Source: Mesorhizobium tianshanense
Lineage (GTDB): Bacteria > Pseudomonadota > Alphaproteobacteria > Rhizobiales > Rhizobiaceae
DNA: 64,000 bases
Assembly (NCBI RefSeq): GCF_007830515.1
Contig: NZ_VLKT01000005.1
Span: forward strand, 124,001 to 188,000
Direction: 5' to 3'
A program made the translations under genes and the position numbers. Under the pieces are notes generated by a model. The model did no database searches, had not been told where the DNA came from, and worked only from the letters and a program-made list of their open reading frames with translations. Shown here piece by piece: positions 1 through 8,857 of the stretch (within the stretch, counting starts at the first letter, position 1; each line of letters opens with the position of its first letter).

Positions 1-159
1 GAGACCTTCGTCCTGCCGCGTTCCGATGCGCGGCTCAAGGCGCAGGAATGGTTCGAGCGTTTCCCCAAGCAGGCCTACTGGACTGAGATCGAAAGCTGGT
101 TCGAGCGACCGGGCGACGTTATCGAATTCACCATCAGGCGGCTGCCGGCTGCGGATTAA
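1..159 (+). CDS. C-terminal fragment of an unidentified protein
   Basis: The first 52 codons of the window form an open frame that ends in TAA at 157-159; the start lies outside the window. The peptide is rich in aromatic and charged residues and has typical rhizobial codon use, so it is probably the true end of a gene. I recognise no family. Its stop codon overlaps the end of the convergent soxR gene by 4 bp. Confidence 0.5.
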   Translation, partial: ETFVLPRSDARLKAQEWFERFPKQAYWTEIESWFERPGDVIEFTIRRLPAAD

Positions 160-602
160 CGAGCTACCAACAACCGCCTTGCTCCCGGGCCTTGGGCGCC
201 CAATCGGTCTTCCTTGTTCCGCAGCGGGCACTTGTCGATCGACATGCAGCCGCAGCCGATGCAGTCGGTCAGCCCGTCGCGCAGCTTCTTCAGCTGGGCA
301 ATCTTCTGATCGAGCTGGTCGCGCCAGGCCGTTGAAAGCAGATTCCAATCCTCGCGCGTCGGCGTGCGGCCTTCAGGCAGCGATTCAAGCGCGGCACCGA
401 TCTCGGCCAGCGAGATGCCGACCTCCTGCGCGATCCTGATGATCGCCACACGCCTCAGCACGTCGCGGCCGTAGCGCCGCTGGTTGCCCGATGTGCGGTG
501 GCTGCGGATCAGTCCGCGCGCCTCGTAGAAATGCAGCGCCGATACCGCCACCCCGCTGCGCATGGCGACCTGGCCGACCGTCAATTCCGTCACCCCAGCC
601 AT
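156..602 (-). CDS. soxR: Redox-sensitive MerR-family regulator SoxR
   Basis: A 148-residue MerR-family regulator. The N-terminal winged helix (about residues 6-75) carries the typical [13 protein letters not shown] segment, followed by a dimerisation helix. Cysteines 114, 117, 119 and 125 in the motif [12 protein letters not shown] are the SoxR [2Fe-2S] ligands, which separates it from other MerR proteins. SoxR is activated when its cluster is oxidised by redox-cycling drugs or superoxide, and outside enteric bacteria it usually controls efflux pumps or oxidoreductases rather than soxS. A near-consensus soxbox lies 18-35 bp upstream of the start codon. The start is the ATG at 602. Confidence 0.93.
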   Translation of the reverse strand: MAGVTELTVGQVAMRSGVAVSALHFYEARGLIRSHRTSGNQRRYGRDVLRRVAIIRIAQEVGISLAEIGAALESLPEGRTPTREDWNLLSTAWRDQLDQKIAQLKKLRDGLTDCIGCGCMSIDKCPLRNKEDRLGAQGPGARRLLVAR

Positions 603-615
603 TCGAATTTTCCGC

Positions 616-644
616 TTGACCTCAAGTTAAGTTGAGCTTGTAAC
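616..644 (+). promoter_or_regulatory. SoxR operator (soxbox) within a promoter
   Basis: Bases 620-637 read CCTCAAGTTAAGTTGAGC and match the enterobacterial soxbox CCTCAAGTTAACTTGAGG at 16 of 18 positions. On the plus strand a -35-like TTGACC (616-621) overlaps its left edge and a weak -10-like TGTAAC (639-644) follows. This suggests a SoxR-controlled promoter firing away from soxR. No convincing minus-strand -10 is seen at the matching place. The operator is clear; the promoter direction is inferred. Confidence 0.75.
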
Positions 645-771
645 GAAGAAACCCAGGACATGCAAACCGCAGGAGAAGGCAATGTGCGCCTGGGTGAGAA
701 TGACAAGAGAGGGCGCGGTCGTCAGCCGGGAAGCGGCCGTGATGGCTGCGCCCGCCGACGGTCTGCAAATC

Positions 772-1230
772 CTATCCGAGCTGCCGGATGGCCTCGCCGG
801 CCACCATGGCGACGGAAAGCGCGACGTTGATGCTGCGCGCGCCGGGCTGCATCGGAATGATCAATCGCGCATCCGCCGCCTCGTGGACAGGATCCGGCAC
901 GCCTGCGGATTCGCGGCCGAACAGAAGAACGTCGTCGGTGGCGAAGGCGAAATCCGTGTAGGCGGTGGCGGCTCTGGTCGACAGCAGCACCAGCCGCCGC
1001 GTTTCGCTTCTGCGCCAGTTCTCGAAGGCATGCCAGTCGACATGCCGGGAAAGCCGCGCCATTTCGAGATAATCCATGCCGGCCCGTTTCAGCGCCCGGT
1101 CGGCAAGCGGGAAGCCGGCCGGTTCGATGATGTCGACCCCCAGGCCGAGGCAAGCGGCGAAGCGCAGGATTGTCCCGGTGTTGCCGGCAATATCCGGCTG
1201 GTAGAGCGCGATGCGGAGACGGTCGTTCAT
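772..1230 (-). CDS. trmL: tRNA (cytidine(34)-2'-O)-methyltransferase TrmL
   Basis: A 152-residue SPOUT methyltransferase of the short SpoU type that consists of the trefoil-knot domain only. It starts RIALYQPDIAGNTGTILR, the usual TrmL N-terminus with the catalytic region, has LLFGRESAGVP as motif 2, and ends with MQPGARSINVALSVAMVAGE as motif 3. TrmL methylates the wobble ribose of tRNA-Leu isoacceptors. Length and motifs fit the family. The start is the ATG at 1230. A soxbox promoter at 616-644 points into the opposite strand of this gene. Confidence 0.92.
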   Translation of the reverse strand: MNDRLRIALYQPDIAGNTGTILRFAACLGLGVDIIEPAGFPLADRALKRAGMDYLEMARLSRHVDWHAFENWRRSETRRLVLLSTRAATAYTDFAFATDDVLLFGRESAGVPDPVHEAADARLIIPMQPGARSINVALSVAMVAGEAIRQLG

Positions 1231-1370
1231 TTCCGCGCGTTTTTGATCCGTGGCAGATCGGCCACAGGGGTCTCGCGGTTTTGGAAATTGCTGGACTGGC
1301 GGGTGGTCATTTTCTGCGAAGTCGGTTATATGGCGGGCATTGTCAACCCGAACCGATGGAGGGGTAATTC

Positions 1371-1448
1371 ATGATGATCATGTACATCCAGCGCCCCTCT
1401 TGTGGGCTTACCAGCCTGCCGGCGGTTTCGGTACGACGATTCTCCTGA
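1371..1448 (+). CDS. Possible 25-residue leader peptide
   Basis: A short ORF (ATGATGATCATG... ending TGA at 1446-1448) follows an unusually good Shine-Dalgarno, GGAGGGG, at 1358-1364. The peptide begins MMIMYIQRPSCG and resembles nothing I know. A hairpin at 1479-1496 follows it, and the next genes downstream are two ABC exporters. It could be a leader peptide or a chance ORF in a 280-bp gap between trmL and the next possible gene. Confidence 0.3.
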   Translation: MMIMYIQRPSCGLTSLPAVSVRRFS

Positions 1449-1478
1449 CCTTTTAGACTTCGATCGCACCGATTCTTA

Positions 1479-1496
1479 GCCGAAACCTTTTTCGGC
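1479..1496 (+). other. Short perfect hairpin upstream of the ABC transporter genes
   Basis: GCCGAAA (1479-1485) and TTTCGGC (1490-1496) form a 7-bp stem with the 4-base loop CCTT. No T-run follows, so it is not a standard terminator. It sits between the 25-codon ORF and the next coding region. Confidence 0.4.
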
Positions 1497-1652
1497 CTTC
1501 GAAGGAATCCTGCGATGTTTTTCAAGTTGTCGAAGGGGCTGAACGCCCCACCTGAACACGCCTCTGTTCAATCCTTGCCGTTCGCTGGCCATTCGCCCGC
1601 GACCAGGCCGGACTCACACTTTTATCTGTATTTTCACATGGAGGACGGACCG

Positions 1653-2060
1653 ATGTTCGATCCCTGCAAAATTCCCGGCTCAAGAAACCTGCACGAGCGC
1701 AGGATGGCGACATGGGCGCTTTTGATCGGCGAAACCTATTCGTCGGCGGTTCACGCCGAGACCCGCCGGCGCCCGCATCGCGGCATGCTGCCGGACGTCG
1801 ATTTCTCGCGCGCGGTTCCCGACCGTAGCCGGCCGTCGCTGGTGCGCCGGCTCATCAGGCTGATCCGCCCTGGCGCAAAAGCCGGCGCGAAACTCCGGGT
1901 TGTCGACACAGCGCCGTCAGGATCGTTCAACGAGCCTGTCGGCGAAAATCCCGCGACGTCCTATATGGCGCGAAGCAGGATCGGCGGCCCGGATGATTCC
2001 GGGACGCCGATCCAGGACGCTACCCGCTCCCAAGACGCTGTGCGCCCCCGCGCCGCGTGA
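1653..2060 (+). CDS. Hypothetical basic protein
   Basis: A 135-residue frame whose ATG at 1653 is preceded by GGAGGACGG. The frame is also open further up to an ATG at 1515, but that part is unlike protein. The product is rich in Arg and Pro, lacks membrane segments, and its second half is of low complexity. Its TGA overlaps the possible GTG start of the next ABC transporter gene (GTGA at 2057-2060), which would allow coupling. No family is recognised, and it may be species-specific or not a real gene. Confidence 0.4.
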   Translation: MFDPCKIPGSRNLHERRMATWALLIGETYSSAVHAETRRRPHRGMLPDVDFSRAVPDRSRPSLVRRLIRLIRPGAKAGAKLRVVDTAPSGSFNEPVGENPATSYMARSRIGGPDDSGTPIQDATRSQDAVRPRAA

Positions 2061-3964
2061 GCGAAAACAAGCATGTGAGTGCCAAGACAATGTTCCGCTG
2101 GTTTGAAAAAAAGCTCGATCCGTTCCCCGCCGAGGAGCCGGTCGAGCCGCCGAGGACGCTGATCGCCTTCTGCGTGCACTATACGCGCGGCGCCTGGCCC
2201 TACATCATTTTCGATGCGGTGCTGGTCTCGGCTATCGCTCTTGCCGAAGTGTGGATGTTCGGCTTCCTTGGCCGGATCGTCGACTGGCTGTCGGCGCAGA
2301 ATCGCGAGACATTCCTTGAGACCGAGGGCTGGAAGCTCGCCGGCATGGCCTTCGTCGTGGTGTTCGCGCTGCCGGCGACGGTCTGGTTCCATTCGCTCAT
2401 CAGCCAGCAGACGCTGATGGGCAATTATCCGATGCGTATCCGCTGGCAGGTGCATCGCTACCTGCTCAAGCAGTCGATGACCTTCTATCAGGACGAGTTC
2501 GCCGGGCGCATCGCGACCAAGCTGATGCAGACCGCGCTCGCCGTGCGCGAATGCGTCATCAAGCTCATCGACGTGCTCAACTATGTCGTCGTCTATTTCC
2601 TCGGCATGCTGGTCATCGTCGGCTCGGCCGACTGGCGGCTGGCGGCACCGCTTGCCGGCTGGCTCGCCGGCTATATCTTGTTGTTGCGCTACTTCATCCC
2701 GCGGCTGGGCAAGGTCGGCGAGGAGCAGGCCAACGCGCGCTCGACCATGACCGGCCGCGTCGTCGACAGCTACTCCAACATCCAGACGGTCAAGCTGTTC
2801 TCGCATGCGCGCCGCGAGGCGTCCTTCGCCAGGGAAGGCATGGCCGGCTTTCTCGAGACGGTCTACCGGTCGATGCGGCTGGTGACGCAGCTCTACGGCC
2901 TGCTCTACATCCTGAACTCGCTGCTGTTGTTTTCGGTGACCGCGATCTCGCTGTGGCTGTGGCTCGGGCAGGCGGTGACGATCGGCGCCGTCGCCGTGGT
3001 CATCGGCCTCGTGCTGCGGCTGTGGGGCATGTCGCAATGGATCATGTGGGAAATGTCGGGCCTGTTCGAGAACATCGGCACGGTGCAGGACGGCATCGGC
3101 TCGATCTCGCTGCCGCGCCTGGTCGAAGACAGGCCCGGGGCCAAGGACATTGCCGTGACCAAGGGCGAAATCCGCTTCGAGGATATCCGCTTCCACTACG
3201 GCAAAAAGAAGGGCGTGATCGAGAGCCTGTCGCTGACGGTGAAGCCGGGCGAGAAGGTCGGCATCGTTGGCCGGTCTGGCGCCGGCAAGTCGACGCTGGT
3301 CAACCTTCTGTTGCGCTTCTACGACCTTGAAGCTGGCCGGATCCTGATCGACGGCCAGGAAATCGCCTCGGTGACGCAGGATTCGCTGCGTGCCCAGATC
3401 GCCATGGTCACTCAGGACACCTCGCTGCTGCACCGTTCGGTGCGCGAGAACATCCTCTATGGCCGGCCGGACGCCAGCAACGAGATGCTGGTCGAGGCAG
3501 CACGCCGTGCCGAGGCGCTCGATTTCATATCAGGGCTTTCGGACGCCAGTGGCCGTAAGGGTTTCGATGCGCATGTCGGCGATCGCGGCATCAAATTGTC
3601 CGGCGGCCAGCGGCAACGCATCGCCATTGCCCGCGTTATGCTGAAGGACGCGCCGATCCTCATTCTCGACGAGGCGACGTCCGCGCTCGATTCCGAGGCC
3701 GAGGCGGCCATCCAGGAGAACCTCTACAAGCTCATGCAAGGCAAGACCGTCATCGCCATCGCGCACCGGCTCTCGACCATCGCGGCGATGGACAGGCTCG
3801 TCGTCATGGACAAGGGCCGCGTCATCGAGGAAGGTTCACATGAGGAACTCGTCGCCAGCGGCGGGCTCTATGCGCAGCTTTGGCAGCGCCAGTCGGGCGG
3901 CTTCCTGCTCGACGGAGGTGCGACCGCCGACGATGCCATCGTCAAGGGTCAAGCAGCGGAATGA
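2057..3964 (+). CDS. ABC exporter half-transporter (permease-ATPase fusion), first of a pair
   Basis: Up to 635 residues. An N-terminal six-helix exporter domain (about residues 35-330) is followed by one ATPase domain with Walker A GRSGAGKST, Q-loop, signature LSGGQRQR, Walker B ILILDEATSALDSE and the H-loop in AIAHRLST. All catalytic residues are present. The start is uncertain: GTG 2057 would overlap the upstream ORF by 4 bp, while ATG 2090 gives MFRWFEKKLDPF, which aligns with the N-terminus of the next transporter and is my preference. The second half-transporter starts 24 bp after its stop and is clearly a paralogue, so the two probably form a heterodimeric exporter. The substrate is not predictable. 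Confidence 0.88.
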   Translation: MSENKHVSAKTMFRWFEKKLDPFPAEEPVEPPRTLIAFCVHYTRGAWPYIIFDAVLVSAIALAEVWMFGFLGRIVDWLSAQNRETFLETEGWKLAGMAFVVVFALPATVWFHSLISQQTLMGNYPMRIRWQVHRYLLKQSMTFYQDEFAGRIATKLMQTALAVRECVIKLIDVLNYVVVYFLGMLVIVGSADWRLAAPLAGWLAGYILLLRYFIPRLGKVGEEQANARSTMTGRVVDSYSNIQTVKLFSHARREASFAREGMAGFLETVYRSMRLVTQLYGLLYILNSLLLFSVTAISLWLWLGQAVTIGAVAVVIGLVLRLWGMSQWIMWEMSGLFENIGTVQDGIGSISLPRLVEDRPGAKDIAVTKGEIRFEDIRFHYGKKKGVIESLSLTVKPGEKVGIVGRSGAGKSTLVNLLLRFYDLEAGRILIDGQEIASVTQDSLRAQIAMVTQDTSLLHRSVRENILYGRPDASNEMLVEAARRAEALDFISGLSDASGRKGFDAHVGDRGIKLSGGQRQRIAIARVMLKDAPILILDEATSALDSEAEAAIQENLYKLMQGKTVIAIAHRLSTIAAMDRLVVMDKGRVIEEGSHEELVASGGLYAQLWQRQSGGFLLDGGATADDAIVKGQAAE

Positions 3965-3988
3965 TGGCAGCAGAGTGATGGCTACCAA

Positions 3989-5872
3989 ATGATGATTGCC
4001 GTCTATCGCTGGTTCGAGAACTGGGTCTATCCGTTCAGGGAGCCCGTGAGCCTTCGGCCACCGATCAGCGTCAGGGGGTTCCTCTGGCACTATGTCGGCC
4101 AGGCGAAGGTCGCCTTCTTTGCCATGCTGGTAATCGGCGGCATCGCGCCGCTGGTCGAGGCCGGACTCTTCTACTTCGTCGGCAGGCTGGTCGATATTCT
4201 CGACCAGCTCCCCGGCGAGCGCAACTGGGACGCGCTGTGGACTGCCGCCGGCCCCGAACTTGTCTTCATGGCCGCCGTGGTGCTGGTCATCCGCACCATC
4301 GTCGTCGGCCTGGCGGCGCTGGTCGACGAGCAGACGATCACGCCCGGCTTCTACAATCTGGTGCGCTGGCAGGCGCACCGCCATGTCTCGCGCCAGTCCT
4401 ACGCCTTTTTCCAGAACGATTTCGCCGGCCGCATCGCGACCAAGGTCTGGCAGGCGGGGCAGGCGACTGGCGATTTGATGGAGAGCTTCATCGAGGTCGT
4501 CTGGTTCATGGTCGTCTATACGGTGACGACTCTGGTGCTGGTCGCCGGCCTCGACTTGCGGCTGGCGGTGCTGGTGGTGATCTGGCTCACCGCCTTCGGC
4601 TGGCTGGCAAAACGCTATCTGCCGGCCATCCGCGAGCATGCCGAGGAAACCGCTGAGGCCGGTTCGATGATCACCGGCCGCATCGTCGATTCCTATTCGA
4701 ACGTGCAGACGCTGAAACTGTTCTCCGCCGACGGCGACGACCGCTATATCAGGAGTGGTTTCGATATCTATCTCGACGCGCTGCGCCCGTTCACCCGCAG
4801 GCTGACCGGCCTACGCATGGCGCTGACGATGCTGTCGGGGATCATGATCACGGCGATCGCCGGTTTTGCCGTCTATCTCTGGGTCGAAGGCTCGATCACC
4901 GTCGGCGCGGTCGCCTTCACGCTGTCCCTGGTGCTGCGGCTCAATATGCTGCTCGGCCGGCTGATGATGCAGCTCAACGGCATCCTGCGCAATCTCGGCG
5001 TGCTGGAAAACTCCAAGGCGCTGATCTCGCAACCGCTCGGCCTGACCGATGCGCCTGACGCCAGGGAGCTTGTCGTGACCGGCGGCCGGATCGACGTGAA
5101 GAAGGTCGAGTTCCACTACGGCAAGGGGTTCGGCGTGCTCAACGGCATCGATCTCGTCGTGCGGCCGGGCGAGAAGGTCGGGCTGGTCGGGCCGTCCGGC
5201 GCCGGCAAGACGACGCTGGCCAATCTGATCCTGCGCCTCTACGACCTCGAGGCCGGCAAGATCACCATCGACGGTCAGGATGTCTCCGAGGTGACGCAGA
5301 ATTCGCTGCGCGCCAATATCGGCGTCGTCAGCCAGGATACCGCACTTTTCCACCGTTCCCTGCGCGACAACATCAAGCTCGGCATGCCCGACGCAACCGA
5401 CGCCGAGGTGATCGCGGCGGCGAAAAAGGCCGAGGCGCATGACTTCATCCTCGGCCTGCGCGACAATCGTGGTCGCCAGGGCTACGAGGCCTTTGTCGGC
5501 GAGCGCGGCGTGAAATTGTCGGGCGGCCAGCGCCAGCGCGTGGCGATCGCCCGCGTCTTCCTCAAGGACGCGCCGATCCTGATACTCGACGAGGCGACGT
5601 CGGCGCTCGATTCCGACATCGAGGCGGCCATCCAGGAGAATCTGACGAGGCTGATGGAGAACAAGACGGTCATCGCCATCGCGCACCGACTGTCGACCAT
5701 CGCGGCACTCGATCGCCTGGTGGTGCTCGACGGCGGCCGCATCGTCGAACAAGGCACGCATGACGAACTGGTCGCGCTCGACGGGCTCTACGCGCGGCTG
5801 TGGAAACGGCAGTCCGGCGGGTTTCTGTTCCACGAGGAAAGCGTGCTGGAAGAGACGCGGCCGGCGGAGTAG
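3989..5872 (+). CDS. ABC exporter half-transporter, second of a pair
   Basis: A 627-residue exporter half-transporter with membrane domain (about residues 30-330) and a C-terminal ATPase: Walker A GPSGAGKTT, signature LSGGQRQR, Walker B ILILDEATSALDSD and H-loop AIAHRLST. It is strongly similar to the gene just upstream, including long identical stretches such as DRLVV and KRQSGGFL near the C-terminus, so the pair arose by tandem duplication. Unlike many heterodimeric exporters, neither partner has a degenerate ATP site. It is probably co-transcribed with the first gene across a 24-bp gap. Confidence 0.9.
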   Translation: MMIAVYRWFENWVYPFREPVSLRPPISVRGFLWHYVGQAKVAFFAMLVIGGIAPLVEAGLFYFVGRLVDILDQLPGERNWDALWTAAGPELVFMAAVVLVIRTIVVGLAALVDEQTITPGFYNLVRWQAHRHVSRQSYAFFQNDFAGRIATKVWQAGQATGDLMESFIEVVWFMVVYTVTTLVLVAGLDLRLAVLVVIWLTAFGWLAKRYLPAIREHAEETAEAGSMITGRIVDSYSNVQTLKLFSADGDDRYIRSGFDIYLDALRPFTRRLTGLRMALTMLSGIMITAIAGFAVYLWVEGSITVGAVAFTLSLVLRLNMLLGRLMMQLNGILRNLGVLENSKALISQPLGLTDAPDARELVVTGGRIDVKKVEFHYGKGFGVLNGIDLVVRPGEKVGLVGPSGAGKTTLANLILRLYDLEAGKITIDGQDVSEVTQNSLRANIGVVSQDTALFHRSLRDNIKLGMPDATDAEVIAAAKKAEAHDFILGLRDNRGRQGYEAFVGERGVKLSGGQRQRVAIARVFLKDAPILILDEATSALDSDIEAAIQENLTRLMENKTVIAIAHRLSTIAALDRLVVLDGGRIVEQGTHDELVALDGLYARLWKRQSGGFLFHEESVLEETRPAE

Positions 5873-5907
5873 GGCCGGTATTTTCCGCGAAAAAACCGGA
5901 GTGGATC

Positions 5908-6222
5908 ATGTCGGTGCGAATGCCATCGAATTTCGGACGGTCCGGCGCGCAGGAGTCGGCGCTCGACCTGCTCGGCCATGAAATCCTCGGCGAAAAGGCG
6001 GCGGCGCTCGGCCGCGCCGGCCGGCGCGTGGAAGAGACGTTGACGAGGTTGCGTGAACAAGGCGACGATGGCGAACAACGTGCCCGGCTGCTCAAGGACG
6101 CGGCGGAGGCGGTCCACGGCTATTTCATCCAGCGCGAATTGTGCGGCTTGCGCAAGCACGAGGCGGTGATCCGAGAATACAAGATCCCCAGGGTCGTGCT
6201 GGCCAGGCTCGGCGCGAAATAG
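5908..6222 (+). CDS. Conserved small protein, DUF6665-like
   Basis: A 104-residue soluble, mostly helical protein with many Arg, Glu and Ala residues. The segment GYFIQRELCGLRKHEAVIRE and the end YKIPRVVLARLG resemble small rhizobial proteins grouped as DUF6665; I give that assignment from memory. The ATG at 5908 is chosen because residues encoded upstream belong to the untranslated gap after the ABC gene. It lies 35 bp after the exporter pair and could share the transcript. Function unknown. Confidence 0.6.
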   Translation: MSVRMPSNFGRSGAQESALDLLGHEILGEKAAALGRAGRRVEETLTRLREQGDDGEQRARLLKDAAEAVHGYFIQRELCGLRKHEAVIREYKIPRVVLARLGAK

Positions 6223-6232
6223 ATACCAGTTT

Positions 6233-6281
6233 GACCATGATCTCCAGCGAAAACCGGTTTCCACTTTTCGGGATCATGGTC
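6233..6281. repeat. Dispersed palindromic repeat, type 1
   Basis: A 49-bp imperfect palindrome. The outer arms GACCATGATC and GATCATGGTC enclose the inner motif CGAAAACCGGTTTCCACTTTTCG. The same core occurs in opposite orientation at 8809-8857, and degenerate relatives lie at 15542-15577 and 28667-28708. Such elements are frequent between genes in Mesorhizobium-type genomes. This copy sits between two convergent genes and touches the stop codon of the cupin gene. Confidence 0.8.
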
Positions 6282-6637
6282 TATTCCAGCCATTCGGTGA
6301 TGAAGCTGCCGTTTTCGTGGATGTCTGTGGTCTCCAGCGGGCCTGGGCCGAGATTGGTGAATTTGTGCGGCGTGTTCGGCGGCACGATCAGGATCTGGCC
6401 GGCCGACGCCTCGATTTGCCGGTCACCGACGGTGAACAGCCCGTTGCCGGCGCGAATGATGAATATCTCGCTATAGGGATGCATGTGCAGGCGTGGGCCG
6501 CCGCCGATCTCCGGCAGATAGTTGAAGATCAGGCAGCTTTTGGAGCCGTAGGCGCCGCATTGCAGTTCGCCCTGCCAGGGCTGGGGCCAGCGGTCGGGCG
6601 CCCGGGCCCATTTGTCTCTGTCGATGACATGCGCCAT
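6281..6637 (-). CDS. Cupin-domain protein
   Basis: A 118-residue single-domain cupin. The conserved histidines lie in RLHMHPYSEIFIIRAG (cupin motif 1, with Glu two to four residues downstream) and in PPNTPHKF (motif 2). Such small cupins bind a metal and act as isomerases, dioxygenases or sugar/ligand-binding proteins; the substrate cannot be told. The frame is open upstream to 6937, but that part overlaps petA and is unlike protein, so I choose the ATG at 6637 (MAHVIDRDKW). Confidence 0.8.
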   Translation of the reverse strand: MAHVIDRDKWARAPDRWPQPWQGELQCGAYGSKSCLIFNYLPEIGGGPRLHMHPYSEIFIIRAGNGLFTVGDRQIEASAGQILIVPPNTPHKFTNLGPGPLETTDIHENGSFITEWLE

Positions 6638-6927
6638 GAGCCGAGGATAGACCGAGGCCGGGTCTCCTGTCGAGGCAAACGCGGGCGCCGCTTTGCGGTT
6701 GATTTCCGGTCGTTTTCGCCACGCGGCCGGGCGCTGGATTGTGTCCCCGCGACAATCTGCCCTTGTGCCTTCACCCGTCTGGACAAAAACAGGCTTCACG
6801 CATAAACCGAAGTCCAAATGCCGGAGGAATTCGCTAGCCTGTTCGCCATGCGCTGTCGGGTTGGCGTGAATGAGCGGGGAACAAGGCTCGGCCACCGGCA
6901 CGGAAGAGGCGAAAGGATCAGGCACCC

Positions 6928-7488
6928 GTGAGCGCAACCGACATCCAGGATCCCAACCGTCGTGATTTTCTCTACGTCGCCACCGGCATGGCCGCGGTGG
7001 TCGGCGCGGGTGCCGTCGCCTGGCCCTTCATCGACCAGATGCGCCCGGACGCCTCGACGCTGGCCCTGGCCTCGATCGAGGTCGACGTCTCCTCGTTGGA
7101 GCCGGGAATGTCGCTCGTCGTGAAATGGCGCGGCAAGCCGGTCGTCGTGCGCAACCGCACCGAAAAAGAGATGAAGGACGGTGAGGCGGTCAATCTGGCC
7201 CAGCTCAAGGATCCGCTCGCCCGCAACGCCAATCTGCCGGCCGACGCGCCGGCGACGGATGCCAACCGCACCATGCCGGGCAAGGAGGCCTGGATGGTGA
7301 TGGTTCAGGTCTGCACCCATCTCGGCTGCATTCCGCTCGGCCAGGAAGGCGAGTTCGGTGGCTGGTTCTGCCCGTGCCACGGTTCGGTTTATGACACCGC
7401 CGGCCGCGTCCGCGGGGGCCCGGCGCCGGAGAACATGTCGGTGCCGGTGTTCCAGTTCATTTCCGACACCAAGATCCGTATCGGCTGA
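6928..7488 (+). CDS. petA: Ubiquinol-cytochrome c reductase, Rieske iron-sulfur subunit
   Basis: A 186-residue Rieske subunit of complex III. The N-terminus carries a twin-arginine NRRDFL motif followed by a single membrane anchor (about residues 15-35). The cluster motifs CTHLGC and CPCHGS give the two Cys and two His ligands of the [2Fe-2S] centre and the disulphide pair. The start is a GTG at 6928 preceded by AAAGGATCAGG. It is the first gene of petABC; petB starts 17 bp after its stop. The 290-bp gap upstream of petA (6638-6927) must hold the operon promoter, although I see no strong match in it. Confidence 0.97.
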   Translation: MSATDIQDPNRRDFLYVATGMAAVVGAGAVAWPFIDQMRPDASTLALASIEVDVSSLEPGMSLVVKWRGKPVVVRNRTEKEMKDGEAVNLAQLKDPLARNANLPADAPATDANRTMPGKEAWMVMVQVCTHLGCIPLGQEGEFGGWFCPCHGSVYDTAGRVRGGPAPENMSVPVFQFISDTKIRIG

Positions 7489-7505
7489 GGCTAGGGGACA
7501 TTTCG

Positions 7506-8810
7506 ATGAGCGAGGGACACTCGACCTATACGCCCAAGACCGGTCTCGGACGCTGGTTCGACGCCCGCATGCCGCTGCCGCGGCTGGTCTATGACAGCTT
7601 CGTCGCCTATCCGGTGCCGCGCAACCTCAACTATGCGTGGACTTTCGGCGGCATCCTGTCGATCATGCTGGCGGCGCAGATCCTGACCGGCATCGTGCTG
7701 GCCATGCACTACGCGGCGGACAGCACTCTCGCCTTCGATTCGGTCGAGAAGATCATGCGCGACGTCAATTCGGGCTGGCTGCTGCGCTACCTCCATTCGA
7801 ACGGCGCATCGTTCTTCTTCGTCGCCGTCTACATCCACATCTTCCGCGGCCTCTACTACGGCTCCTACAAGGCGCCGCGCGAGCTTCTGTGGATACTCGG
7901 CTGCATCATCTACCTCTTGATGATGGCGACAGGCTTCATGGGCTATGTGCTGCCCTGGGGGCAGATGAGCTTCTGGGGCGCGACCGTCATCACCGGCTTC
8001 TTCAGCGCCATCCCGCTGGTCGGCGACTGGATCCAGCAGCTTTTGCTCGGCGGTTTCGCTGTCGACAACCCAACGCTTAACCGCTTCTTTTCACTGCACT
8101 ATCTTCTGCCGTTCATGATCGCCGGCGTCGTCGTGCTGCACGTCTGGGCGCTGCATGTGGTCGGGCAGTCGAACCCGACCGGCATCGAAGTCAAGTCGAA
8201 GACCGACACCGTCGCCTTCACCCCTTACGCGACCATCAAGGACGCGTTCGGCATGATCGTGTTCCTGTTCGTCTTCGCCTATTTCGTCTTCTACCTGCCG
8301 AACTTCCTCGGCCACCCGGACAACTACATAGTCGCCGACCCGCTGAAGACCCCTGCCCATATCGTGCCGGAATGGTACTTCCTGCCGTTCTATGCGATCC
8401 TGCGCGCCATCACCTTCAATATCGGACCGATCAACTCCAAGCTCGGTGGCGTGCTCGCCATGTTCGGCTCCATCGCCATGCTGTTCCTGGTGCCGTGGCT
8501 CGACACCTCGAAGGTGCGCTCGGCGGTCTACCGGCCTTGGTACAAGCTGGTCTTCTGGCTGTTCGTGGCCGATGCCGTCCTGCTTGGCTGGCTGGGTTCG
8601 CAGCCGGCCGAAGGCAGCTATGTCTTCATGGCGCAGATGGCGACATTGGTCTACTTCGCCTTCTTCCTGGTCGCGCTTCCTGTTCTCGGCCTGATAGAGA
8701 CCCCGCGGCGGTTGCCGAATTCGATCACCGAGGCGGTACTCGAGAAGAACAAAGGTGGCGGTGGCGGACATCCGGCCGGCGCGACAGCCGCACCGGAAAC
8801 CAAGGGCTGA
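7506..8810 (+). CDS. petB: Cytochrome b of the bc1 complex
   Basis: A 434-residue cytochrome b with eight predicted membrane helices. Histidine pairs in the second and fourth helices (for example in [13 protein letters not shown] and [14 protein letters not shown]) ligate the two haems. The PEWY quinol-site motif is present in [16 protein letters not shown]. The length matches alphaproteobacterial full-length cytochrome b. The protein ends in a short glycine-rich tail. A palindromic repeat overlaps the stop codon and separates this gene from petC. Confidence 0.97.
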   Translation: MSEGHSTYTPKTGLGRWFDARMPLPRLVYDSFVAYPVPRNLNYAWTFGGILSIMLAAQILTGIVLAMHYAADSTLAFDSVEKIMRDVNSGWLLRYLHSNGASFFFVAVYIHIFRGLYYGSYKAPRELLWILGCIIYLLMMATGFMGYVLPWGQMSFWGATVITGFFSAIPLVGDWIQQLLLGGFAVDNPTLNRFFSLHYLLPFMIAGVVVLHVWALHVVGQSNPTGIEVKSKTDTVAFTPYATIKDAFGMIVFLFVFAYFVFYLPNFLGHPDNYIVADPLKTPAHIVPEWYFLPFYAILRAITFNIGPINSKLGGVLAMFGSIAMLFLVPWLDTSKVRSAVYRPWYKLVFWLFVADAVLLGWLGSQPAEGSYVFMAQMATLVYFAFFLVALPVLGLIETPRRLPNSITEAVLEKNKGGGGGHPAGATAAPETKG

Positions 8811-8857
8811 GCATGACCCCGAAAAGTGGAGACCGGTTTTCGGACGAGATCATGCTC
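8809..8857. repeat. Dispersed palindromic repeat, type 1, inside the petABC operon
   Basis: A 49-bp palindrome with outer arms GAGCATGA and TCATGCTC around CGAAAAGTGGAGACCGGTTTTCG. It is the reverse-complement relative of the element at 6233-6281. It begins on the last two bases of the petB stop codon and lies 43 bp before the petC start, so it would fold in the operon mRNA. Confidence 0.85.

Noticed and set aside
682-1374. 230-codon plus-strand frame after the soxbox with AGGAG and ATG
   Set aside because: It runs antisense to trmL with mirror-frame composition. The ribosome-site-like start is kept only as part of the soxbox observation.
1961-3433. 490-codon minus-strand frame
   Set aside because: Fully antisense to the first ABC exporter; His/Gln/Asp-rich composition typical of mirror frames.
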